DNA of 64,000 nt. Origin: DYEC01 sp034434695 (GTDB lineage: Bacteria > Chloroflexota > Anaerolineae > Anaerolineales > Anaerolineaceae). The translations under genes were made by a program, and so were the position numbers. Positions 1 through 8,348 of this stretch are shown in pieces (within the stretch, counting starts at the first letter, position 1; every line of letters starts with the position of its first letter). The notes under the pieces are model-generated. The model worked only from the letters and a program-made list of their open reading frames with translations. It was not told the origin of the DNA and made no database searches. The stretch covers positions 1 to 64,000 of the forward strand of contig DAOTYY010000113.1 in the NCBI GenBank assembly GCA_034434695.1, written 5' to 3'.

Positions 1-33
1 GGGGCTGTCTGTAAAGAACGTTCAGGCAGCCCC
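1..33. repeat. Left IS end with internal hairpin
   Basis: The left terminal repeat contains a 7-bp inverted repeat, GGGGCTG (1-7) and CAGCCCC (27-33), separated by 19 nt. The terminus can therefore fold on itself as well as pair with the other end. Confidence 0.6.
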
Positions 34-94
34 TTTGGTATGGAAAGAGAGGTCAAAAAGACCCGTTTTGACCAGCGAAAAAAAAGCCGTCGAT

Positions 95-1692
95 TCAGGC
101 GGCCAATTTTCGCAGATTATGGGCTATGCTTACCAGCCCCCACTCGGTTTTGACCTTCTCTAAGCCGCGCAGGTGGAATCGTCGGAATCCCATGTTATGT
201 TTGATCTGTCCAAAAACCGTCTCGACCTCAACGGAGCGTGCTGCCCGCAGCCTCTGCCCCTCCGGGCTGGTCAGGTTCTCGCGGGCTTTCCGGCGGTACT
301 CCAGTAAGCGGAAGGAAATGCGGATCTTGCGGTTGCCCCTGGCGCGGGTACACTGGCTTCGGAGTGGACATTCAGCACAATCGAAGCATTCGTAGATATG
401 CCGTTGGCTCTGGCAGCCGTTATCGCTGGTGTAGCGCGAGGTGTACTGAAAATGCAGGCGTTTATCCGCCGGGCAGAGAAAGGTGTTGGCAGCAGGGTCA
501 TAGGCAAAGTGTTCGGCACGGAACTGATGGGCTCGCAGCACCTGGGGGTTACGGCAGCGGTGGGTATCCTGATAGAAGGTGTTGTACTTGAGGAAGTTCT
601 CGACATGGTGTTGCTCCAGATAGGCGTAGTTCTCTTCACTGCCGTAGGCGGCATCCGCCACGATCTTTTTCGGTAAGCGTCCCCCCATGGTTTTGCGCAC
701 CTGTTCGAGATGCGGGATCAGGCAGGGCGTGTCTCCTGCCCGGTTGTGAATGCTGAAACCGGTGATGAACTGCCCCTCGGTGCCTATCTGCACATTGTAG
801 GCCGGTTTCGGCCAGGGCTTCTCCACCCCGCGGTCTTCCTTCATGCGCAGACAACTGGCGTCCGGGTCTGTCCTGGCATAACTCGAACGCCCCGCCAGGA
901 TCTCGCTCTGCTGTTCGTACTTCTCCAGCCGGGGCAAACAGTCCTCTTGCAGCTTCTTCAACGCTTTGCGCGCCGCCTGGCTTTCTGCTTTCGTCTGTGG
1001 ACGCTCGCGCAACCGCTGGTTCAGTTTCTCGATGCGTGCACGCAGCTTCTCCGCATCTATCTCCCCACCACCGCCTTCCGAACACCTCGCTCTTCCAGGT
1101 CTTCCTCCCCATACGCAGCCTGCTCGGCTTCGTTCTCCGCTTCGATCTGTTTCAGCAACTCCTCAATTTGCGCTCGCACGCGCTTCTGGTAAGTCTCCTT
1201 GCGTTTCGCCCACACCACTTTGTGCTTGTTGGCATCCGCTTCGATCTTTGTCCCATCTATGAAATACGTCTCCAGTCTGACCTTCCCCGCCTCGATCAGA
1301 TACTCCAGCACCTCGCTGAACACTTCATCGATCACCCCCTTCATCCGACTGCCCCGAAAGTCGTTAATCGTGCGAAAGTCCGGCCGGTTGCCCCCGCTTA
1401 ACCACATGAAGTGGATGTTCTCCCGCAGCGCTTTGGCGATCTTGCGCGACGAGTAAATCTTCTGGGTATAGGCATACACCAGCACCTTCAGCAGCATCTT
1501 CGGATGGTAACTCGAGGTGCCTCCCCCTTTGTACTGCCCCAGCAGGGGGCTCAAGTCCAGCCTGTCTATTACCTCGCTCACCACTCGCACCAGGTGTCCT
1601 GGCTCGATGAGATCATCGTAACTGGGTGGCAGCAGATAGGGTTGGCCCATCACGTATGGTTTAAACACTGGAGCGGCAGGTTTCCTTTTCAT
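95..1692 (-). pseudogene. IS1182-family transposase, frameshifted
   Basis: The transposase is split between two frames. The N-terminal part (1692 to 1057, 211 aa) carries the family's opening region (LLPPSYDDLI, HPKMLLKVLVYAYT, FRTINDFR) and the first catalytic stretch FIDGTKIEA. The C-terminal part is open from upstream of its first possible start (TTG at 1012) down to 95. It carries VADAAYGSEENY, a Cys-rich zinc-binding segment (CFDCAECPLRSQC) and the terminal VETVFGQIKHNMGFRRF block with the catalytic Glu. Joining the two needs one -1 shift in the G-rich stretch near 1060-1085. No standard slippery heptamer is evident, so a one-base deletion (inactive copy) or sequencing error is more likely than programmed frameshifting. 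An ATG with GGTGATT upstream sets the start at 1692. Confidence 0.8.
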
Positions 1693-1727
1693 TCCCCCAT
1701 TGAATCACCTTTCCTCAAAAATGAAAA

Positions 1728-1756
1728 GGGCTGTCTACTACTTTTTGGACAGCCCC
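1728..1756. repeat. Right IS end with internal hairpin
   Basis: The right terminal repeat contains GGGCTGTC (1728-1735) and GACAGCCC (1748-1755), an 8-bp perfect stem with a 12-nt loop. Like the left end it is self-complementary, which could insulate the element from read-through transcription or present a structured end to the transposase. Confidence 0.6.
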
Positions 1757-1766
1757 AGTGCAAGAA

Positions 1767-2207
1767 TTACTTGGCTTTGACCGTGATTGTCTTGGGCTTG
1801 ACTTCCTCGGCTTTTGGCAAGACCAGAGTCAAAACGCCGTTTTCAAATTCGGCTTTTGCTTTATCAGCCACGACAGGAACCGGCAAACTTACCGAGCGCG
1901 AGAAGCTACCAAAGCTGCGTTCCTTGAGATGGTAATTAGCTTCCTTCACCTCGCTATCCTGCTTCACCTCGCCGCGCAAGGTTAGAACATCTCCCGTGAT
2001 GGAGACCTGTAAGTCTTCTGCCTTAACGCCGGGAAGTGTTGCCTTAACGACAACTTCGTTTTCCGTCTGGTACATATCCATAGCAGGATAGCCAAATTCA
2101 CGGATAGCACCAAACTGGCGAGCGAACACATCATCGAATAATCGGTCAATTACATCTCGCATGGTCAAGAAATCGCGCATAGGTTCCCAACGAATCAGAT
2201 TGGACAT
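1767..2207 (-). CDS. Hsp20/alpha-crystallin small heat-shock protein
   Basis: A 146-residue ATP-independent holdase chaperone that would bind unfolding proteins in the cytoplasm. The alpha-crystallin domain fills most of the protein, with the hallmark block VVKATLPGVKAEDLQVS, the strand DVLTLRGE, the loop NYHLKERSFGSFSRS and the closing A-x-x-x-NGVLTLVLPK. The N-terminus (MSNLIRWEPMRDFLTMRD) is typical of bacterial Hsp20. The ATG at 2207 is chosen because GGAGGTGTTAC precedes it by the right distance; the longer GTG frame at 2216 would start inside that ribosome site. It stands alone, followed 10 bp later by the end of the insertion sequence. No CIRCE-like operator is visible in the 100-bp leader. 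Confidence 0.93.
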   Translation of the reverse strand: MSNLIRWEPMRDFLTMRDVIDRLFDDVFARQFGAIREFGYPAMDMYQTENEVVVKATLPGVKAEDLQVSITGDVLTLRGEVKQDSEVKEANYHLKERSFGSFSRSVSLPVPVVADKAKAEFENGVLTLVLPKAEEVKPKTITVKAK

Positions 2208-2309
2208 ATGTAACACCTCCTTTCTGAAATCGTTACTTAGAATTTCTAGCGTTACTATACGCTACAACCATAAGAAAAATGCATGAATTTCGTAAGAACT
2301 TTATTTGCG

Positions 2310-3053
2310 TTATAATAAGCTAGCAGGATTCTCGGTAGATTTTTTGCGAAAATCCACAAACCGGTAACCCACCCCCCGCTCAGTCAAAATATATTTGGGA
2401 TTCGCAGGATCTTTTTCAAGTTTTTGACGTAAATAGTTCACGTATAAGCGAACATAGTGTGGTTCATCGCGATACTCATACCCCCAGACCTTTGATAACA
2501 ACTGATCATAAGTCATAACCCAGCCAGCATTTTGTACAAGGTGATACAACAGGCGGTATTCGGTTGGACGAAGCTTTACCAATTCACCCTCCACCCATAT
2601 TTCGCGACGCCCAAAGTCTATTTTTAGACGATCATCAACGATAATTTCTTCATGCGAAGAGATACCTGTTGCTTCCGTACGCCGCAGGACTGCTCTTACC
2701 CGACTGACCAATTCGCGCGGGCTGAATGGCTTGGTTACATAATCATCTGCTCCCAGTTCAAGCCCACGAACCCGATCATCTTCTTCCCCTTTTGCGGTCA
2801 ACATAATCACCGGCACCTGGCTTATTTCCCGAATCATCCGCAACACTTCAAAGCCATCAATGTCCGGCAACATCACATCCAACAAAACCAGATCGGGCAT
2901 TGAGTCGCGTAATGCTTGAATTGCCCTCAACCCCCGATAAGCTTCCACAACCTGAAAACCATCATGCTCCAAATTCAAACGGATAAACCGCGCCATTCTT
3001 TCTTCATCATCCACAACCAGAATCAGCCGGTTTTTAAACAAGTCCTCTGGCAT
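2310..3053 (-). CDS. OmpR/PhoB-family response regulator
   Basis: A two-component DNA-binding regulator of 247 aa. The receiver domain (about residues 9-125) has the acidic pair D15-D16, the phospho-acceptor D59 (in VLLDVMLPDIDGF), T86 and K108 (TKPF). A winged-helix effector follows (about 145-240) with LRPTEYRLLYHL and the wing GVGYRF. No histidine kinase is adjacent; the nearest kinases in the same strand run are a Hanks-type Ser/Thr kinase with phosphatase and FHA proteins, and the only histidine kinase in the window is at 12779. It lies 5 bp downstream of a 79-aa gene and may be the last member of the 8115-to-2310 run, so crosstalk between phospho-Ser/Thr and phospho-Asp signalling is possible but unproven. 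Confidence 0.92.
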   Translation of the reverse strand: MPEDLFKNRLILVVDDEERMARFIRLNLEHDGFQVVEAYRGLRAIQALRDSMPDLVLLDVMLPDIDGFEVLRMIREISQVPVIMLTAKGEEDDRVRGLELGADDYVTKPFSPRELVSRVRAVLRRTEATGISSHEEIIVDDRLKIDFGRREIWVEGELVKLRPTEYRLLYHLVQNAGWVMTYDQLLSKVWGYEYRDEPHYVRLYVNYLRQKLEKDPANPKYILTERGVGYRFVDFRKKSTENPASLL

Positions 3054-3058
3054 GGTGT

Positions 3059-3298
3059 TTACTCCCGCACAAATGTAATGATCTCTTCTTCGGCTTCTGA
3101 GGGTACAACTTCAATAAAGTTAATTCGGATCACTGGCCAGATCACTGTGTTAACATTCGGATCAAGATAGATCAGGTCTTTTCCATCTCTTTTTCTTGGG
3201 TTTTTTACGATAATCAGTGAATCTCCTGGCGAGGGAAGTTCATCAATTTCACCCAAAACAGGATCCTCATTTTGTATGTGAATAATAACGCTGGGCAT
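3059..3298 (-). CDS. 79-aa conserved acidic protein of unknown function
   Basis: A small soluble protein with beta-strand character (VIIHIQNEDPVLGEIDELP, SLIIVKNPRKRDGKDL) and an acidic C-terminus. I do not recognise a family. It is a real gene by context: AAGGAGATAGAAC precedes its ATG, and it lies 11 bp after the FHA gene and 5 bp before the response regulator. Its position inside a phospho-signalling run suggests an accessory role there. There is no signal peptide, membrane segment or Cys pair. Confidence 0.75.
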   Translation of the reverse strand: MPSVIIHIQNEDPVLGEIDELPSPGDSLIIVKNPRKRDGKDLIYLDPNVNTVIWPVIRINFIEVVPSEAEEEIITFVRE

Positions 3299-3309
3299 GT
3301 TCTATCTCC

Positions 3310-3828
3310 TTACTGACCATGAATTAACACCTGAATTTTAAACTTCCCAAGAGCAATTATATCGCCATGGTTTAAAGGATATTCCAGGTGTGGAGTTATT
3401 TTCTGCCCATTAACTCGCGTACCGTTAGATGAGCCAAGATCAGTAATCATCAAACGTTTATTAAGAATCCTCAATCCGGCATGTAATCGTGACACCCCCT
3501 GACGATAAGCATCATAGTCCGACAAATCAATATCCGGTAGGATAGGCTGTCCCTTGGTCGCACGGCCAATCGTAAACTCGCTTTTCCCAACTAAATCAAA
3601 AATTTTACCACTTTCCACGAGATAAAGAGAAACCATTGTCTCTTCAGCAGCTTCTGACACCGTCGGAATCACAACGGTTAGTGCAGGTTGTGGAGCCTCA
3701 AGACCACCGCTGGCACGCCCTATAGAATGGGTGGTCACACTTCCCTGAGCAACCAATTGGGCACCACACTCACTACAAAATAGTGCCCCTTCCATTTCCT
3801 GATGATTGCAATTCGGACATTGGATCAT
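3310..3828 (-). CDS. Zinc-ribbon plus FHA-domain protein
   Basis: A phosphothreonine-reader protein of 172 aa. Residues 1-25 form a zinc ribbon with two CxxC pairs (CPNC and CSEC). A Thr-rich linker with two TVV/TMV segments follows, offering possible kinase targets as in GarA-type FHA proteins. The C-terminal FHA domain (about 80-172) shows the core motifs: GRATKGQPILPDIDLSD, the SRLHAGL strand and the GSSNGTRVNG phosphopeptide-binding loop. It is encoded 6 bp after the J-domain/VWA gene and in the same run as a Ser/Thr kinase and PP2C phosphatase, so it is the probable effector or adaptor of that pair. The linker-phosphorylation idea is inference. Confidence 0.9.
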   Translation of the reverse strand: MIQCPNCNHQEMEGALFCSECGAQLVAQGSVTTHSIGRASGGLEAPQPALTVVIPTVSEAAEETMVSLYLVESGKIFDLVGKSEFTIGRATKGQPILPDIDLSDYDAYRQGVSRLHAGLRILNKRLMITDLGSSNGTRVNGQKITPHLEYPLNHGDIIALGKFKIQVLIHGQ

Positions 3829-3834
3829 GGTAAT

Positions 3835-5295
3835 TTACTTCTCCAAACCAGATGGTAACATCAAGGCACGTGTTCCATACTTGATACGTTTATCACCCTC
3901 TTGGGTAAAATGCTTACTCTGTTTTACATGCTCAGCTTCAACCAGAACTGTGTGAGCCAATTCCCTGTTGCCGGTTGAAAGCAAATGGGTGGCCAGATAC
4001 TGTAAATGCCTGCTCGCAGCAACTGTATTTCCCCTTTCAACTTCCTTGCGAGCGCGCTCTTGCAACCGGTATAATGACACTCGAGAAAGCGCTTCAATTA
4101 TTGCCGCCGGGGGAACTTCAGGCTCTGGATCTGCTAGAACTTGTCGCTCAAGCTTCAGAGGGATACGCACCCTCTCACCATTATCTACAAGTTGCATCTT
4201 TATAAACCCTTCTGCTAACTTTACATTCTCTTTCTCAGCCATAGCAGGAAGTAAAAACTCCATCAACAAAACAAGATTCTTCCCTGCATATAGATTCCCC
4301 AACTGAATCGGGCTGTGTTCATCAAGCGGGCTGACATCCGGATACATGCGAAAAACATAGCGAAGCGTTACATCACTATCGGACTCAAACTCAAAATTTG
4401 CACCTCTGGCGTAAACCAAACCCAGGTTGTTGATTTTTTGTTCAAAATAAGCAGAAAGCTCCCGTGGTTTTGTGACAAATATAACATTTCCCCCGCCGGC
4501 AGCAGCAAGCTTATCCAAAAACACATCGTTCCATTCATGACCAATACCAACCGCGCTAAACGATATCCCCTCCTGTTCCGACTGTTTAATCAACTCCAAG
4601 CACCGATCCTCATCACCATATGTATGACCATCTGTCAACAAGATAAGATGGCGAATTTCTCCCTTAAAAGCTGACAATTGAGCTACTCCAACCTGCAAAC
4701 CCTGAAAAATCTCCGTGCCTCCAGAGGGGGATAACAGGCTGATTTTTTGATCCATACGGGGCAAATCCATCGGGTATGGGTGAGAAGGGGAAATAATTAC
4801 TTCAGCACGATCACTAAAAGCAACAACAGAGATTGTATCCCGTTGATCAAGTTTTCGGAGCAGGTGTGTTGTGCTGGCTTTGACCATGTCCAGGCGTGAG
4901 CCTTTCATCGAAGTGGATACATCTAAAACCAGCGCAATGTGTACGGGGAGTTTTATTGCCTTCTCTTCCGAGGCAGTGCAAATCAGCTCCAAAAGCACAT
5001 ACACAAGTTGTTGCTCCGACAAAGCGGGAACAACTGAACGACTATATCGTGCGTGAATTGTGACTGCTGGAGGCTCATACGGACCAAGTTCAGCATCATG
5101 AGCAGCTCTGCGTTCCGGGCTAGAAAGCACCTCATAAGCTTCCTGAAGTTCTAGAAACTTATCGCGCGAACCAGGATCTTCACTAACATCGGGATGTGTC
5201 TGTCTGGCAAGCTCAAAATAAGCTTTTCGAATTTCTTCAGGCAGTGCGTCCCGCGGAACACCCAAAATTTGATAATAATCTCTTTTCATGGACAT
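3835..5295 (-). CDS. J-domain plus von Willebrand factor A protein
   Basis: A 486-aa protein joining a DnaJ domain to a VWA domain. Residues 4-68 are a J-domain with the essential HPD at 34-36 (DYYQILGVPRDA, EAYEVLSS), so it should stimulate an Hsp70 ATPase. The VWA domain starts near 115, with the metal-ion-dependent adhesion site D125-x-S127-x-S129 (LVLDVSTS) and the later LLTDGHTYGDE loop. A beta-rich segment and a helical tail (about 390-486) follow. It has no signal peptide or membrane helix and should be cytoplasmic. It sits 16 bp downstream of PP2C and 6 bp upstream of the FHA gene. The fusion suggests a metal-dependent adaptor that recruits Hsp70 to a phospho-regulated target; that is inference. 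Start ATG at 5295 or 5289. Confidence 0.88.
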   Translation of the reverse strand: MSMKRDYYQILGVPRDALPEEIRKAYFELARQTHPDVSEDPGSRDKFLELQEAYEVLSSPERRAAHDAELGPYEPPAVTIHARYSRSVVPALSEQQLVYVLLELICTASEEKAIKLPVHIALVLDVSTSMKGSRLDMVKASTTHLLRKLDQRDTISVVAFSDRAEVIISPSHPYPMDLPRMDQKISLLSPSGGTEIFQGLQVGVAQLSAFKGEIRHLILLTDGHTYGDEDRCLELIKQSEQEGISFSAVGIGHEWNDVFLDKLAAAGGGNVIFVTKPRELSAYFEQKINNLGLVYARGANFEFESDSDVTLRYVFRMYPDVSPLDEHSPIQLGNLYAGKNLVLLMEFLLPAMAEKENVKLAEGFIKMQLVDNGERVRIPLKLERQVLADPEPEVPPAAIIEALSRVSLYRLQERARKEVERGNTVAASRHLQYLATHLLSTGNRELAHTVLVEAEHVKQSKHFTQEGDKRIKYGTRALMLPSGLEK

Positions 5296-5311
5296 GAGAC
5301 TTGATACAGGA

Positions 5312-6208
5312 TCAACTCATATACTGAACCAAAATCACACTGATATTATCCGGACCCCCAGCAGCATTAGCCGCCTGCACCAGTTGGTAGCACGCGTCCG
5401 TCGGATTTGATGCAGAACGTATCAAACGAAACATTTCAGTTTCTGGCACAACTCCCCATAATCCATCACTACACAGCAACATATATCCAGGATGGGGTAA
5501 CATGTGTGTATTAATATCAGGTTTAAAAGGTTCGGTTTGACCAATCGCCCGATATAGCACATTACGCTGCGGATGTGCACCCGCCTCCTCAGCAGTTATC
5601 TGCCCAAGCTCAACCAGACGATGCACTAATGAATGATCTTGCGTTACCACCTGGATGCGTCCATCGGGATAAATAAAATAAGCCCGACTATCTCCAACCT
5701 GCGCAATCGTTACCTGCTCTCCAACAACCAGCGCAGCAGTTAAGGTCGTTCCACCGCCCGGTGCTTTTTTAGCTACAGTTGTCTGTGCCTCCAGAACAGC
5801 CGTCTCCATAATTTCATGAAGGCTTTCCCCCTGGTTTTCTCTAGTTCCCAATACCGCAAAAAACAACTTATTGATCAACTCTTCCGCCACCGTACGCACC
5901 GCTTTTTCGCTGGCGACTTCACCATGTTGATGCCCACCCATTCCATCCGCGATCATAAAAATTCCAAAGGACGTCTTGGTGTCGTTGTACGAAAGTACAC
6001 TAGTCATTGCAAACAAAGAATCTTCGTTGTGTTCTCGTTGCTTCCCTATGGACTGTGCACAACCAACTAGCAATTGAGGAGGTTCATAGTTTATCATTAC
6101 TCGCGTAACAGAACGAAGTTGTTCCTCAGACAGTGGAGCAGTCTCAATATTGATTGGAACAACCGGTTTACTTTTGTCACCAAATAACTTCTTTAAGAAA
6201 TCAAACAC
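5312..6208 (-). CDS. PP2C-family Ser/Thr protein phosphatase
   Basis: A 298-aa metal-dependent phosphatase that would reverse phosphorylation by the kinase encoded directly upstream. PP2C motifs are complete: REHNEDS, the metal-binding ADGMGGHQHGE, the central GGTTLTAALV and AQVGDSRAY, LLCSDGLWGVV, and the closing GGPDNISVILV. It is cytoplasmic, with a roughly 55-residue N-terminal extension before the catalytic core. Its start lies 29 bp after the kinase stop and its stop 16 bp before the J-domain/VWA gene. Such kinase/phosphatase pairs work with FHA partners, and one is present two genes downstream. Confidence 0.95.
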   Translation of the reverse strand: MFDFLKKLFGDKSKPVVPINIETAPLSEEQLRSVTRVMINYEPPQLLVGCAQSIGKQREHNEDSLFAMTSVLSYNDTKTSFGIFMIADGMGGHQHGEVASEKAVRTVAEELINKLFFAVLGTRENQGESLHEIMETAVLEAQTTVAKKAPGGGTTLTAALVVGEQVTIAQVGDSRAYFIYPDGRIQVVTQDHSLVHRLVELGQITAEEAGAHPQRNVLYRAIGQTEPFKPDINTHMLPHPGYMLLCSDGLWGVVPETEMFRLIRSASNPTDACYQLVQAANAAGGPDNISVILVQYMS

Positions 6209-6237
6209 AAAAATCCTCCATAAGAGCCTTGAGTTTT

Positions 6238-8115
6238 TTATGGTACTAAAGCATACAAAATATGATCCAGTGAACCAATATAAAGGACATCGCGATGTAT
6301 AACTGGAGTTCCAGTAATTGGTTTAGCGGTTGAAAATTTCCAGCGCAGACGACCTGTTCGATACTCCAGGCAATACAAGTTGCCATCTGCGGAACCACAA
6401 TACAAGGAATCCTTATAGATAATTGGAGAACCACTGACTTGATGTTCAGTTCTGAAGCGCCAGATTTCTTTGCCATTCGCTGCATCAACACAATAGATGA
6501 AGCCATCTGCTGATCCAGCAAACACATAGTTCTCAGCTGTACAGGGAGAAGAAATGGACGGCTTTCCCATTCTAAAGCGCCAAATCGCCCATCCCGATTT
6601 CGCATCGACAGCATACAAAGTTGCATCCATTGAAGTAAAATAAACTACGCCTCTAACTGCCAGAGGAGTTGAAATAATCGAACGCTTTGCACGGAAACGC
6701 CAACGAACCTGCCCGCGGAAATCAATTGCCAGTAATTCAGTACTGTCGCTTCCGATGTAAATGAAGTCTCCTAATATACATGCAGAAGACCGAACTGGCT
6801 GTCCTGTATCAATTTTCCACGTTGCACGATTAGTTGCAAGATTAATTGCATATAAAAATCCATCATCAGAACCAATAAAAGCATGCCCTTCAGCAATTAC
6901 TGGTGAGCTACGAATTGGTCCTCCAGTATCATATGTCCACATCAAACGACCAGTGCGAGCTGACACCGCAAAAAAACGATTATCCTCTGATCCAAAATAG
7001 ACAATGCCATCGTACACAGCCGGCCGGCTGACAATTCCGCCCTCTGTAGCGAATTTCCAAAGAAACTCTCCAGTAGCCGCATTAAGAGCATAAAGATTGT
7101 GGTCATAAGCGCCAACAAAGACAACATTACCATCACAAACCGGTGTTCCGCGAATTTCATCTTCGCACTTAAACGTCCAAATTGGCTTAATGGCCTGATC
7201 CTCAATTAAGGGGCCAGACAACAAAGAGACCTTGGACAGAATACCTGTTTTCTTTGCCACCATCATTAACGCTTCTTTCATGGCTTCTGCGGATTGAAAT
7301 CGATCGGCGGGGTTGTACTGAAGTGCCGTATTAACAATTGTTTCCAACTCAATGGAAACCGCCGGGTTGATTTGGCGTATTGGACGCTCATGGAACGTAA
7401 ACGGAGGCTCAATTCGAGGGTCTCGTCTAGTCAGCAAGTGATGAAGCGTCGCTCCAAGCGCATAAATATCTGCCAGAGGTGTGGCTTCCCCTCGGTACTG
7501 CTCCGGTGGAGAATACCCTTCGGTTCCGATCATTGTTCCCTTTTGTCCCGCTTTAAATAATTTTGCAATCCCAAAATCTACTAGGACGACATGGTTTTGC
7601 GAATTGATCATGATATTGGAGGGTTTTATATCTCGGAAAATTACGGGGTCGGGTTTATGACTATGCAGATACTGAAGAACATCACAAAGTTCTATTGCCC
7701 AGACAATGACCTGCTCTTCTGGGAAAAATCCCTGAGTGCGATTCATGATCGCCTCTAGGTCCTTACCATGGATGAGTTCCTCCACCAAATAAGAACGTTC
7801 ATCATGGGTAAAATAATCATAAATTTTTGGTATTGAGGGATGAGATAGCGAAACAAGAATATTCGCCTCGCGCTCAAAGTTCTGAACAATCGTCTGGCGT
7901 ACAAGAGGATCGGGCGCCTGATTAATCATTTCTTTAACTGCCACCAATCGCATGGCATTGGGGAAATGTAAATCCCGAGCGCGGTAAACTGCACCCATTC
8001 CACCCAGACCAATAACCTCCTGAATTGCGTATCTTTCCTTCAGAATAGTTCCAGGTGCTAGTTGCGTTTCTGGGCCCTGTCCCTCAAAATTTTGAGTAAT
8101 GTGCTGTGTGTCCAG
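6238..8115 (-). CDS. Hanks-type Ser/Thr kinase with PQQ-type beta-propeller; probable CTG start
   Basis: A kinase domain (about residues 25-290) is followed by about 330 residues of repeats with the tryptophan-docking pattern of PQQ/YVTN propellers (for example GKEIWRFRTE, GRLRWKFSTA). No membrane helix is visible, so the propeller is probably cytoplasmic. The first ATG in frame (7998) would delete the glycine-rich loop, but the frame is open to 8136 and encodes KERYAIQEV and the loop GLGGMG (36-41). No ATG, GTG or TTG lies there. A CTG at 8115 preceded by GGGAGG with 5 nt spacing is the best start, giving 625 aa. The HRD motif reads FRD (160-162); the DFG motif is intact. It heads the run with PP2C, the J/VWA protein and FHA. 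Confidence 0.88.
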   Translation of the reverse strand: MDTQHITQNFEGQGPETQLAPGTILKERYAIQEVIGLGGMGAVYRARDLHFPNAMRLVAVKEMINQAPDPLVRQTIVQNFEREANILVSLSHPSIPKIYDYFTHDERSYLVEELIHGKDLEAIMNRTQGFFPEEQVIVWAIELCDVLQYLHSHKPDPVIFRDIKPSNIMINSQNHVVLVDFGIAKLFKAGQKGTMIGTEGYSPPEQYRGEATPLADIYALGATLHHLLTRRDPRIEPPFTFHERPIRQINPAVSIELETIVNTALQYNPADRFQSAEAMKEALMMVAKKTGILSKVSLLSGPLIEDQAIKPIWTFKCEDEIRGTPVCDGNVVFVGAYDHNLYALNAATGEFLWKFATEGGIVSRPAVYDGIVYFGSEDNRFFAVSARTGRLMWTYDTGGPIRSSPVIAEGHAFIGSDDGFLYAINLATNRATWKIDTGQPVRSSACILGDFIYIGSDSTELLAIDFRGQVRWRFRAKRSIISTPLAVRGVVYFTSMDATLYAVDAKSGWAIWRFRMGKPSISSPCTAENYVFAGSADGFIYCVDAANGKEIWRFRTEHQVSGSPIIYKDSLYCGSADGNLYCLEYRTGRLRWKFSTAKPITGTPVIHRDVLYIGSLDHILYALVP

Positions 8116-8163
8116 TTCACCCTCCCGTTGGATGAGCTATAACCTGCCGAATGTCTCCATGGT

Positions 8164-8192
8164 AGTATGCTAACCAACGGCTATATTGTCAA
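8164..8192 (-). promoter_or_regulatory. Sigma-70-type promoter for the kinase/phosphatase run
   Basis: On the minus strand TTGACA (8192-8187), a 17-bp spacer and CATACT (8169-8164) form a good housekeeping promoter. Transcription would begin near 8157, just downstream of an in-frame ATG at 8160 whose frame hits TAG at 8137. That removes the ATG from the mRNA and supports initiation at the CTG at 8115. Confidence 0.6.
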
Positions 8193-8227
8193 TTATATGC
8201 GGCTTAGTAAGGATTTGCAACATAAAT

Positions 8228-8245
8228 GCGACAGGATTCTGTCGC
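8228..8245. repeat. Inverted repeat upstream of purB
   Basis: GCGACAG (8228-8234), a GATT loop and CTGTCGC (8239-8245) form a perfect 7-bp hairpin in the 233-bp divergent region between the kinase and purB. It may be an operator or a leader structure. No T-tract follows, so it is not an evident terminator. Confidence 0.4.
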
Positions 8246-8348
8246 CAACACATTAACCAAAATATCCAAACACAACAAAAAATTCTAAAGCAAAAACAAG
8301 GATTAGCAGATACAATTGAGGTGAGATCCTTTCTTGAGGTATTTGTTC

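Larger units (their letters stand above)
1..1756 (-). mobile_element. IS1182-like insertion sequence
   Basis: The element is bounded by imperfect terminal inverted repeats. The left end reads GGGGCTGTCTGTAAAG and the right end, on the minus strand from 1756, reads GGGGCTGTCCAAAAAG (13 of 16 identical). It carries one transposase reading frame on the minus strand, broken by a frameshift. The left terminus is exactly base 1, so a target-site duplication cannot be tested here and the sequence may be a contig end collapsed on a repeat. The right terminus lies 10 bp from the hsp20 stop codon, so the element inserted just beyond that gene without damaging it. Family assignment rests on the transposase sequence. 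Confidence 0.85.

Noticed and set aside
1060..1085. Programmed -1 frameshift site in the transposase
   Set aside because: The G-rich stretch contains no X-XXY-YYZ heptamer in the right frame and no obvious downstream stem. A deletion or sequencing error is simpler.
636..1112. 158-aa ORF inside the insertion sequence
   Set aside because: It is the out-of-frame shadow of the transposase C-terminal region; Arg/Ala/Gly-rich with no transposase motifs.
8137..8160. Short ORF METFGRL as a regulatory leader peptide
   Set aside because: The likely transcript starts near 8157, after its ATG, so it should not be in the mRNA.
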